This document shows positions 1 through 5,184 of a stretch of DNA of 5,184 bases, one piece after another; position 1 is the stretch's first letter, and every line of letters begins with the position of its first letter. The position numbers were made by a program, and so were the translations under genes. The notes below the pieces were generated by a model. It was not told the DNA's origin and searched no databases. It saw nothing but the letters and a program-made list of their open reading frames with translations. Source of the stretch: Opitutaceae bacterium (GTDB lineage Bacteria; Verrucomicrobiota; Verrucomicrobiia; Opitutales; Opitutaceae); NCBI GenBank assembly GCA_023265535.1, contig JAHFTI010000347.1, forward strand, positions 1 to 5,184. The letters run 5' to 3'.

Positions 1-383
1 TGGCTGAGGTTCAGCGAGCGACCGTCGAAGGAGAGGTGCGACCCGGAGTCCTCCGGACAGGCCAGGCGGTAGGCAGGGTCGAAGCCCGTCCCCACATTCA
101 GGCGCCTGATGGTGCGGATGTCCTCGGGACCTCCCTCACCACCCACCACCACATGGACCGCATCTCCCACCAGGGTCAGCCCCCAGGCTATGAGGCCGTC
201 GGGCACGGGCGTCTCGTAGCGAATCTGAAGCGTGGCCTTGTCGAGGGAGTAGATCCGTTTCGTGGCCAGGGAACTCATCCACAGGGTATCGCCTTTCACG
301 AAGAGGCCCTGGGGCTTGGCAAAGGGGGTGTCACGTCGCTCAAGTTCGGTGAGTGTTTGCATCGGGGCAACATAACGGCTCAT
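1..383 (-). CDS. Beta-propeller protein, N-terminal part (runs off the left edge)
   Basis: Translating the minus strand from the ATG at 383 gives 127 uninterrupted residues that continue past base 1. The fragment has propeller-blade periodicity. PQGLFVKGDTLWMSS followed by KRIYSLD lies at residues 24-48. A second blade (WGLTLVGDAVHVVVGG, then IRRLNVGTGFD) lies at 67-102. A third begins near 115 with HLSFDGRSLNL. The pattern G-L-x(3)-G-D-x-L-W followed by I-x-x-L-D is typical of NHL/YVTN/glutamine-cyclotransferase-like propellers, which act as binding scaffolds or, in some families, enzymes. The specific family cannot be fixed from this fragment. No signal peptide is visible, so a cytoplasmic location is inferred. 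The start is uncertain: ATG at 383 and in-frame ATG at 362 are both possible, neither has a clear Shine-Dalgarno sequence, and the frame stays open upstream. It lies 91 bp after the AbgT-family transporter on the same strand and may be co-transcribed with it. Confidence 0.8.
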   Translation of the reverse strand, partial: MSRYVAPMQTLTELERRDTPFAKPQGLFVKGDTLWMSSLATKRIYSLDKATLQIRYETPVPDGLIAWGLTLVGDAVHVVVGGEGGPEDIRTIRRLNVGTGFDPAYRLACPEDSGSHLSFDGRSLNLS

Positions 384-456
384 CGGCCCGGCGCAACTCG
401 CGGGACACGAGCATGAGACTGGCGGGGCTGCCGCGCCTTGGCTGACCCACCCTGTC

Positions 457-471
457 GGGCCCCTGGGGCCC
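457..471. terminator. GC-only inverted repeat after the transporter stop
   Basis: The sequence is GGGCCCC-T-GGGGCCC, a perfect 7+7 inverted repeat around one base, starting 3 bases downstream of the transporter's TGA codon (475-477, minus strand). As RNA it would form a shorter stem with a loop of about 5 nt. No run of T follows on the minus strand, so it is not a classic intrinsic terminator. It could attenuate read-through, protect the mRNA 3' end, or be a chance product of GC-rich sequence. Confidence 0.25.
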
Positions 472-474
472 CGC

Positions 475-2283
475 TCACGGAAACGACAGCGAACTCCCCG
501 GTCCTAGCGGGACTCCCAGGCCGTACCAGAGCAGAAGCAGCCCCGCCCAGACCACGCCAAAGGCCAGGGAGTACGGAAGCATCAGGGTCATCAGGTTGCC
601 GATGCCCGCACCCGCACGGTACTTCTGGTACACGGCAAGGATGATGATCACATAGGAGTTCAGCGGGGTGACCACGTTGACCACCGAATCACCGATGCGA
701 TACGCAGCCGTGGTGAGCTCGGGGCTTATGCCCACCATCATGAACATGGGAATGAAAATGGGGGCGAGCACACCGAACTTGCTCAACATGCCGCTCATCG
801 CGAAATCCCCCAGGATCACCACCAGGATGAAGAGCACAAGCAGCAGGGGGATCGGCAGGTTCGCGTCGAAGAGCAGGCTTCCGCCCGCGAAGGCAAGCAT
901 CCGGGCAAGGTGGGTGTACGCGAAGAGGTTCACGAACTGCGCCAGGAAAAACAAGGTCACCAACACGGGCACGATGCTGGCAATGCCATGCTGCAGGCCC
1001 TGGATGAGTTCGTGCTGGCTGCGCAGGCGACCCGTCATCCAGCCATAGAGCATCCCGGGGAACAGGAAGGTCGCCAGGATGATCGGGACGATGGCCTGTG
1101 ACCAACGCGGCCCCGGTGGCTCCACCAGGCGGCCGGGAAGCGAGGTGGCGACCACCTCAAGCGGGGAGCGGGTCAACACACGCGAGGCATCCACTGATGA
1201 GGCCGCAGGCTGCCCCGACTGGGCGGCGGCGCTGGCGGTCGAAACGGCCTCCGCGGCAGGCGCCTGCGCCTCCGGCGAGACCTTGACCGCCTGTGAGACC
1301 AGGGCGCGCCCGTTGGGCAGCAACGGCTGTCCATTGCCATGCAGCGGGGATCCCGGCACCAGGACCAGGGCGACACAGAGGGCGAGCAGCCCGCCCATCA
1401 GGCCAAGCGAGCACAGCAGGGCCTTCACCTCTCCCCGATTCAACTCCATGCTGCTCGCCGTCGGCAGGTCGGCATCGGCCTTCACTTCCACCGGAAAAAG
1501 CCTCCTGAGGCGCGGCTCCACCACGCGATCGGTCAGCCACCAGCCAGCCAGGGTCACCACCACCGAGGACGCCATCTTGAAGTACAGGTTGTGCACGATG
1601 GTCACCCCATAGGAAGGCTGCACGACATGGGCTGCATCCTGCGCAAAACCTGCGAGCACACCATCGCCCCCCGTCGGGAAAAAGCCGGCGCCAAAGCCAC
1701 CGGACACGCCCGCAAAGGCAGCCGCCAGGCCGGCCACGGGATGACGCCCCGCGGCGGCAAAGAGGGCGGCTGCCAGCGGGGGTAGGATGATGTACCCCGC
1801 GTCGCTCGCGACCGAGGAGTTGGTGCCGATGAAGATGATCACCGGTGTCAGCCAGCCCGCGGGAGTGACCAGGGCCAGCCCCCGCATGAGGGCTGAGAAG
1901 AAACCGAAACGCTCAGCCAGGCCGATGCCCAGCATCGCCACAAAGATGAGGGGCAACGCGGGCATGGAGGCAAAGTTGCGCAGCATCGACGACAGGAACC
2001 AATAAAGGCCCTCCGCGTCGGCGATCGGGCGCACTGTCAGGGGCGCCCCCGTGGCCTCGAGCACAAGCCGGCCGCCACCCTCCGCCCCTGCCTCAACCAG
2101 CACAGGCTTGACCGGCTGCACGCTCCATCCCGCCGCATCACCAATGCCCGCAATCACCACCACCGCCAGGGCCAGCAGGGAGAAGAGAAGCGCCGGTTCA
2201 GGGATGCGGTTGCCGAGCTTTTCAACGACATCCAACCAGGAACGCCCCTGTGCAGGGTTCTGCTCGTGCGGGTGACTGCTCAT
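475..2283 (-). CDS. AbgT-family transporter (p-aminobenzoyl-glutamate / antimetabolite type)
   Basis: This is an inner-membrane transporter of the AbgT family. Characterised members import p-aminobenzoyl-glutamate (E. coli AbgT) or export sulfonamides (MtrF, YdaH); the substrate here is unknown. From the ATG at 2283 it has 602 residues. Family marks are an N-terminal WLDVVEKLGNRIPEPALLF (16-34), the signature FIGTNSSVASDAGY (151-164) followed by GRHPVAGLAAAFAGVSGG (179-196), the C-terminal hairpin region GDSVVNVVTPLNSY (531-544), and a hydrophobic end with LMLPYS and VPLGPG. Membrane segments lie roughly at 31-50, 108-127, 135-152, 164-182, 237-252, 289-310, 395-416, 433-453, 474-493, 501-518, 539-553 and 567-589; some are re-entrant hairpins. 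It is about 90 residues longer than E. coli AbgT (about 510), mainly because of an Ala/Ser/Pro/Gln-rich stretch at about 330-368 between two membrane segments. A TTG at 2313 would add 10 residues; ATG 2283 is preferred because it is the standard codon and neither start has a strong ribosome site. It follows the rhodanese gene by 93 bp. Confidence 0.95.
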   Translation of the reverse strand: MSSHPHEQNPAQGRSWLDVVEKLGNRIPEPALLFSLLALAVVVIAGIGDAAGWSVQPVKPVLVEAGAEGGGRLVLEATGAPLTVRPIADAEGLYWFLSSMLRNFASMPALPLIFVAMLGIGLAERFGFFSALMRGLALVTPAGWLTPVIIFIGTNSSVASDAGYIILPPLAAALFAAAGRHPVAGLAAAFAGVSGGFGAGFFPTGGDGVLAGFAQDAAHVVQPSYGVTIVHNLYFKMASSVVVTLAGWWLTDRVVEPRLRRLFPVEVKADADLPTASSMELNRGEVKALLCSLGLMGGLLALCVALVLVPGSPLHGNGQPLLPNGRALVSQAVKVSPEAQAPAAEAVSTASAAAQSGQPAASSVDASRVLTRSPLEVVATSLPGRLVEPPGPRWSQAIVPIILATFLFPGMLYGWMTGRLRSQHELIQGLQHGIASIVPVLVTLFFLAQFVNLFAYTHLARMLAFAGGSLLFDANLPIPLLLVLFILVVILGDFAMSGMLSKFGVLAPIFIPMFMMVGISPELTTAAYRIGDSVVNVVTPLNSYVIIILAVYQKYRAGAGIGNLMTLMLPYSLAFGVVWAGLLLLWYGLGVPLGPGSSLSFP

Positions 2284-2376
2284 GATGCCCGCAACGAATG
2301 GGAAGGTCGACAAGTTGCAAGCGGGTGAAGCCGAGAATCGACAACCAAGCTCCTGCAGGCCTTCGCCAACGGGCGG

Positions 2377-2766
2377 TCAGGGAACCTTGCGCGTCTCCAT
2401 CCCGGCGGACTTCCACGCGGAGAAACCGCCCAGGTTGGTGGTGCGAAGGCCCTGCTGCGCGAGCACGCGGGCGAGCTGCCCTGAGCGGTTGCCCGAGCGG
2501 CACATGAGGATGATCTCCTTGTCGCGATTGTCCGTCAGGAACTTCCTCCACTCCGCACTGCCCGCATCGAAGCTGCTCTTTGAAAGCAGGATTGCCGGGC
2601 CTGCCACACCCGTGTCGGCCCATTCCGCCGGCTCACGCACATCGACCAGGACAGCCTTTCCTGCGGCCACGCGGGCAGCCGCCTCGCGATGCGCGTCAGC
2701 CTGGAGCGATTGGCCACACCCTACGAGGAAAAGGACGGAAAGAAGAAGGAATGAGAGGGTTTTCAT
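2377..2766 (-). CDS. Rhodanese-domain lipoprotein
   Basis: This is a small exported protein of 129 residues with one rhodanese domain, a fold that transfers sulfane sulfur through a persulfide on a catalytic Cys. From the ATG at 2766 it begins MKTLSFLLLSVLFLVGCGQS, a signal peptide with lipobox LVGC and lipidated Cys17. The residue after the Cys is Gly, not Asp, which by the Lol rule suggests outer-membrane sorting (inferred). The domain shows LVDVREPAEW at 40-49, the active-site loop CRSGNR with Cys89 at 89-94, and the usual C-terminal NLGGFSAWKSAG at 111-122. All key residues are present, so it should be active, but its sulfur donor and acceptor are unknown. A GTG at 2781 would add MHPWI before the signal peptide; ATG 2766 gives a proper signal peptide start. 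It is the first minus-strand gene after the divergent region and may lead a transcript with the AbgT-family transporter. PspE-like or sulfur-detoxifying periplasmic roles are possible but not shown. Confidence 0.93.
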   Translation of the reverse strand: MKTLSFLLLSVLFLVGCGQSLQADAHREAAARVAAGKAVLVDVREPAEWADTGVAGPAILLSKSSFDAGSAEWRKFLTDNRDKEIILMCRSGNRSGQLARVLAQQGLRTTNLGGFSAWKSAGMETRKVP

Positions 2767-2862
2767 GATCCAAGGATGCACAAAACCTGCGTGTGCGCCA
2801 ATCGGCGGAGCGTGTCACGCACTGTCTTTTTCGACCTGGCCGCAACCGCCCCCGCCCCATCT

Positions 2863-2874
2863 GGCTTGCAAGCC
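2863..2874. promoter_or_regulatory. Perfect 12-bp palindrome in the divergent intergenic region
   Basis: GGCTTGCAAGCC is its own reverse complement. It lies 25 bp before the acetyltransferase start and about 96 bp before the rhodanese start, inside the 133 bp (2767-2899) separating two divergent genes. That position suits an operator for a dimeric regulator acting on one or both genes. A second, interrupted repeat, GCGTG-T-CACGC, lies at 2810-2820. I see no convincing -35/-10 pair on either strand in this region, and no regulator gene is in the window, so the regulatory role is only a suggestion. Confidence 0.25.
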
Positions 2875-2899
2875 CCTGCCGCCCGGCTAAGCCCGAGAA

Positions 2900-3658
2900 A
2901 TGCACACCTTCTCAAGCCTGAGGGCGGACCTGCAGCGCCTGGGCATCGGCCACGACGAACGACTTCTCGTCCATTCCTCGATGAAGGCCCTCGGCCAGGT
3001 GGAGGGCGGCGCCGACACCGTGCTGGACGCCTTGGCCGCACAGGTGTGCGACGGGCTGCTGCTCCTCCCCACGCACAGCTGGAAGGAGCACAACAACCCG
3101 GACGGAATCTTCGACCCGCTCACCGAACCCTCCTGCGTCGGCGTGCTGACCGAGCGTTTCCGCCACAGGAAGGGCGTGCTGCGCTCCTGGCACCCCACCC
3201 ACTCCATCGCAGGCCTGGGCGCGCAGGCACGGGACTTCCTCGCCGGCGAGGAACTCACCCGCTCGCCCTGCCCGCGCAACGGCTGCTGGGGCCGCCTCCA
3301 CGACATCGGTGCGCGCATCCTCTTCCTGGGCGCGCCGGCCAAGGCGAACACGTTCCTGCACAGCGTGGAGGAGTGGCACGGGATTCCGGACAGGCTGGCG
3401 GCGCAAGCCACCCCCTTTCGTATCCGAGTTCCTGATACAGGGGGCCGCCTGGTCGACTGCCCCCAGTTCCGCCACCACAGCTCCTTCGGGGATGTGTCCC
3501 AAAACTATGGCAAGGTCGCGAACGAGCTGCTCTCTCTGGGCATCGCGCGCGCGGGGCGGGTCGGGGACGCGTCCTGTCTCCTCTGCGACGTGCGTGCCAT
3601 GGCAGACCTCGTCGGCAGCCATCTTTCCAGGAACCCGCACTTTTTCGAGACGCCCTAG
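2900..3658 (+). CDS. AAC(3)/YokD-family N-acetyltransferase
   Basis: This is a 252-residue cytoplasmic enzyme of the antibiotic_NAT family, whose studied members use acetyl-CoA to acetylate the 3-amino group of aminoglycosides. Many chromosomal relatives have other, unknown amine substrates. Family motifs in order: LLVHSSMKALGQVEGG (22-37), LLLPTHSWK (54-62), FDPLTEPSCVGVLTERFR (71-88), SWHPTHSIAGLGAQA (96-110), RSPCPRNGCWGRL (121-133), and ILFLGAPAKANTFLHSVEE (140-158) with the conserved NT-x(2)-H-x(2)-E arrangement (His154, Glu157 or Glu158). The C-terminal CLLCDVRAMADLV matches the usual end. Length is slightly below the 260-280 typical of resistance enzymes, with no motif missing. The start is fixed: an in-frame TAA at 2888-2890 precedes the ATG, and the next Met falls inside the first conserved motif. 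The upstream GAGAA is too close to be a good ribosome site. It is divergent from the rhodanese gene and has no close downstream partner. Whether it confers aminoglycoside resistance cannot be told from sequence. Confidence 0.93.
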   Translation: MHTFSSLRADLQRLGIGHDERLLVHSSMKALGQVEGGADTVLDALAAQVCDGLLLLPTHSWKEHNNPDGIFDPLTEPSCVGVLTERFRHRKGVLRSWHPTHSIAGLGAQARDFLAGEELTRSPCPRNGCWGRLHDIGARILFLGAPAKANTFLHSVEEWHGIPDRLAAQATPFRIRVPDTGGRLVDCPQFRHHSSFGDVSQNYGKVANELLSLGIARAGRVGDASCLLCDVRAMADLVGSHLSRNPHFFETP

Positions 3659-3659
3659 G

Positions 3660-3675
3660 CGGGTAGTCCGACCCG
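3660..3675 (+). terminator. Short hairpin just after the acetyltransferase stop
   Basis: CGGGT-AGTCCG-ACCCG forms a 5-bp stem with a 6-nt loop, starting one base after the TAG stop codon at 3656-3658. The position fits the end of a single-gene transcript. The stem is short and no T run follows, so this is a weak terminator candidate at best. Confidence 0.2.
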
Positions 3676-3728
3676 GGGCGAGCCAGCCGATGCCATGCCG
3701 CCATGCTCGCTCCGGCAGCGTTCATTGG

Positions 3729-3766
3729 GTGCCGGCATCCAGGCTCCGCAAAGGGAAATGCGGCAC
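3729..3766 (+). repeat. Imperfect inverted repeat (9-bp stem with one bulge)
   Basis: GTGCCGGCAT at 3729-3738 pairs with ATGCGGCAC at 3758-3766 with one bulged G, enclosing a 19-nt loop that contains AAAGGG. The right arm can instead pair further on: TGCGGC (3759-3764) matches GCCGCA (3780-3785) in a perfect 6-bp stem. Two mutually exclusive stems sharing one arm are the arrangement seen in attenuators and riboswitches, but may also arise by chance in GC-rich DNA. The position is roughly 290-325 bp upstream of the receptor start. Confidence 0.3.
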
Positions 3767-3964
3767 GCTGGGGCACCACGCCGCAGGTAGTGCCATGCGT
3801 CGCCCACAGGGCGGCACGGATCGAGGATCATCAGACAAGGTCTCAGGCAACTCATCCGACTGAACACAAGCCACTTCTGCCACGGTAATACAAACGTACG
3901 ATGGTGGTGGACGGGGGCAACTGATACTGTCGCCCAACTCGTATCCCCATGAGCATGCACGTCG

Positions 3965-3984
3965 CGTGAGCTTACCCCCTCACG
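3965..3984 (+). repeat. Inverted repeat CGTGAG...CTCACG upstream of the receptor gene
   Basis: CGTGAG (3965-3970) and CTCACG (3979-3984) form a perfect 6-bp stem with the 8-nt loop CTTACCCC, extendable by one G-U pair. It lies about 70 bp before the receptor ATG. It could be an RNA hairpin in the leader or a dyad operator; nothing in the sequence decides between these. Confidence 0.3.
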
Positions 3985-4053
3985 TCGACCACTCCCCAGG
4001 CCAGTCACCTCGCACCCACCCGTCCAGGCACGTTGCACCAACCCCAGCACCCC
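3971..4053 (+). promoter_or_regulatory. C-rich, G-poor leader before the receptor start, no Shine-Dalgarno
   Basis: By hand count these 83 bases contain 45 C and 12 G, a strong strand bias compared with the balanced G and C of the flanking genes. The last 20 bases before the ATG at 4054 are C/A-rich with no GGAG-like sequence, so initiation probably relies on an unstructured start region rather than a Shine-Dalgarno pairing. Long C-rich, G-poor RNA is also what Rho factor binds, so a rut-type control site is possible. Both roles are inferred. Confidence 0.3.
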
Positions 4054-5184
4054 ATGAAAAGACCGTTCCCCTCCCGTTCCTCCTACCTGCCTCAACTTGC
4101 GGCGCTCAGCTTTTTGGTCACCAATCTTCCCCACGCCACGCTCGCCCAGGAGGTCCCGGCCAATGCCTCTCCCGCAGCCGGCAGGGAACCTGCGCCCAGT
4201 GAGGACACGCAGGTGGAACTGTCCCCATTCGTGGTCTCGATCGAGCAGGACAAAGGCTGGTCTGCCAACCAAACCCTGTCAGCCACACGAACCAAGCAGG
4301 ACCTGAAGGATGTGCCCGTCAACATCGACGCCATCACAAACGACTTCATGGCCGACATCGGCCTGCAGACCGCAGACGAGGTGGCCGGCTTTGTGGCCGG
4401 CGTGTATGCCGCCCCCACGATGGAGAACGACAACCAGCAGGGCAATTTCGCCTTCCGCGGCCTTTCGCAGACCAACAATCCGAGCCGAAACTACTTCCGC
4501 TGGTACATCCCTTCCGACACCTACAACGTCGAGCGCATCGACTTTGGAAAGGGCTCCAATTCGCTCATCTTCGGCGAGGTTGAGCCGGGCGGCAACGCCT
4601 CCGTGTTCACCAAACGTCCACAGATGCGCAACTTCACCGACCTCCTCGCCTACTACAACAGCGAAGGAGGCTACCGCTTTCAGCTCGATAGCAACTATCG
4701 CCTGCGACGGAACATGGCGATCCGGGTCAATGGGGTTCACCGCCAGCAGAAGACCTTCCAGGATGCGTCGGCCTACAAGCTCGACGGCGCCACCGTGGCG
4801 TTCCTCTACCAACCCTTCAGGACCACCTCGATTCGCCTCGAATACGAACAGGGCAATTTCGACAACGCCCGCGGCTTCGCCGGAATCTGGGTGCGTGAGC
4901 AGTCGGCACGCAGCCTCGGCTTCAGTGGCAGCTCCTCAGGCACTATCTTCACGTCGGACAATCAATGGATCATCCAGTCCAAGCTGCCCTCCGCGGACCG
5001 CAGCTCCAGCAACGCCCCTGCAGGCGGCGCACCTTCGCTGCTCGAGGGCGGATACTTTGACGTCCAGATGCGCAATGCCGCCGGCACCATTGTCGGCACC
5101 AAGCGAGTGCACGGCTTTCCCAAGAACTACAACATCCGCGGTGCCTGGGACCGGCAGGGTCGCCCCTTCTACACCTTCTCCGCG
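4054..5184 (+). CDS. TonB-dependent outer-membrane receptor, N-terminal part (runs off the right edge)
   Basis: From the ATG at 4054 the frame is open for 377 codons to the window end. A typical receptor of this group is two to three times longer. It imports a bound ligand across the outer membrane using TonB-ExbBD energy. Residues 1-31 form a signal peptide (basic MKRPFPSR, a hydrophobic core, then ATLA before QE). Residues 32-54 are an Ala/Pro/Glu-rich linker, followed by ELSPFVVS (55-62), the motif I associate with Opitutaceae receptors. The plug domain runs from about 75 to 188: TRTKQDLKDVPVNIDAI (79-95), FAFRGLSQT (132-140), and YNVERIDFGKGSNSLIFGE (157-175) followed by EPGGNASVFTKRP (177-189), the classic V-E-R-I...G...S-L-I-F-G...P-G-G...T-K-R-P signature. 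The barrel starts at about 192 with alternating strands such as RFQLDSNYRLRRNMAIRVNG (208-227). Residues 283-335 (Ser/Gly/Ala-rich) may be an extracellular loop. No N-terminal STN domain is present, so sigma/anti-sigma signalling is not expected. The ligand is unknown, and no sugar or metal genes adjoin it. Confidence 0.95.
   Translation, partial: MKRPFPSRSSYLPQLAALSFLVTNLPHATLAQEVPANASPAAGREPAPSEDTQVELSPFVVSIEQDKGWSANQTLSATRTKQDLKDVPVNIDAITNDFMADIGLQTADEVAGFVAGVYAAPTMENDNQQGNFAFRGLSQTNNPSRNYFRWYIPSDTYNVERIDFGKGSNSLIFGEVEPGGNASVFTKRPQMRNFTDLLAYYNSEGGYRFQLDSNYRLRRNMAIRVNGVHRQQKTFQDASAYKLDGATVAFLYQPFRTTSIRLEYEQGNFDNARGFAGIWVREQSARSLGFSGSSSGTIFTSDNQWIIQSKLPSADRSSSNAPAGGAPSLLEGGYFDVQMRNAAGTIVGTKRVHGFPKNYNIRGAWDRQGRPFYTFSA

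Larger units (their letters stand above)
3659..4053. other. 395-bp intergenic region with inverted repeats, no gene seen
   Basis: I find no credible coding region between the acetyltransferase stop and the receptor start. Frames that are open here on either strand give Arg/Pro/Ser-rich peptides without family features. The left half (about 3660-3825) is rich in paired GTGCC/GGCAC words (3729-3733, 3762-3766, 3772-3776, 3790-3794, 3813-3817) that can form competing stems. Around 3886-3900 is the least GC-rich patch, TAATACAAACGTACG; its TAATAC (3886-3891) could be a -10 element for the receptor gene, though no good -35 is seen 17 bp upstream. The right part (from about 3971) is C-rich. The region probably holds the receptor promoter and a leader RNA of about 150 nt or more (inferred). 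Confidence 0.6.

Noticed and set aside
36..416. 126-residue open frame on the plus strand at the left edge
   Set aside because: The opposite strand encodes a protein with blade repeats typical of beta-propellers. This frame is its shadow, with Gly/His/Arg-rich sequence and no domain.
2352..2359. 8-bp palindrome CCTGCAGG between the rhodanese and transporter genes
   Set aside because: Short restriction-site-like palindromes of this length are common in GC-rich DNA, and nothing around it suggests an operator.
2364..2375. Small hairpin CGCC-AACG-GGCG just after the rhodanese stop as a terminator
   Set aside because: Only four base pairs and no T run on the minus strand, so it is not distinguishable from chance in GC-rich sequence.
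2282..2890. 202-residue open frame on the plus strand over the rhodanese gene
   Set aside because: It is Ser/Arg/Pro/Ala-rich and has no domain. The opposite strand carries a rhodanese active site and a lipobox.
2912..3640. Long open frame on the minus strand across the acetyltransferase gene
   Set aside because: Its 242 residues are Val/Glu/Ala/Arg-rich with no recognisable domain. It is the antisense image of a clearly conserved family gene, as expected in GC-rich DNA.
3728..3930. Full cobalamin riboswitch upstream of the receptor
   Set aside because: GGTGCC and AAAGGGAA are present at a suitable distance, but the core CCCCGC-ACTGT segment does not follow, the next stem has a 15-nt loop instead of the usual short one, and the text near 3829-3850 does not match the B12 box well. 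I keep it only as an unclassified structured region.
3655..4272. 205-residue open frame on the minus strand over the intergenic region and receptor start
   Set aside because: It shows no family features, has Arg/Gly/Trp-rich composition, and overlaps the receptor signal peptide coding region antisense.
4279..4812. 177-residue open frame on the minus strand inside the receptor gene
   Set aside because: It is the antisense shadow of the plug domain. The composition is Val/Ala/Gly/Glu-biased and no motif is seen, while the plus-strand frame has the full receptor signature.

Overview
The window is GC-rich and gene-dense. It most likely comes from a member of the Opitutaceae (phylum Verrucomicrobiota). 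The best clue is the TonB-dependent receptor at the right end. Right after its signal peptide it carries an acidic/Ala/Pro-rich stretch that runs into the motif ELSPFVVS, which I know from the large receptor expansions of that family. A signal peptide, a lipoprotein and an outer-membrane receptor all indicate a Gram-negative (diderm) cell. The taxonomic call is an inference from motif style, not from a search.

Left part, minus strand, read right to left: a short rhodanese-domain lipoprotein (2766-2377), a long AbgT-family transporter (2283-475), and the N-terminal third or so of a cytoplasmic beta-propeller protein (383-1) that runs off the left edge. The gaps are 93 and 91 bp, so one transcript is possible. 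However, a perfect GC-rich inverted repeat sits just after the transporter stop codon.

Middle, plus strand: a complete AAC(3)/YokD-family N-acetyltransferase (2900-3658), divergent from the rhodanese gene. The shared 133-bp divergent region holds a perfect 12-bp palindrome. Right part, plus strand: about 395 bp without a recognisable gene. It contains several inverted repeats and, next to the receptor start, a C-rich and G-poor stretch. It is followed by the first 377 codons of a TonB-dependent outer-membrane receptor that runs off the right edge.

How the genes may work together: AbgT proteins move p-aminobenzoyl-glutamate or export sulfonamide-type antimetabolites, and the AAC(3) fold acetylates amino groups on aminoglycoside-like substrates. 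Their juxtaposition could be a small detoxification neighbourhood, but nothing in the sequence proves a shared function. The receptor looks like a separate transcription unit for uptake of an unidentified ligand. I see no mobile element, CRISPR array, tRNA or rRNA. I did not find a clearly new system. The most interesting items are the long Ala/Ser/Pro insertion in the transporter, the unexplained structured leader before the receptor, and the gene neighbourhood.
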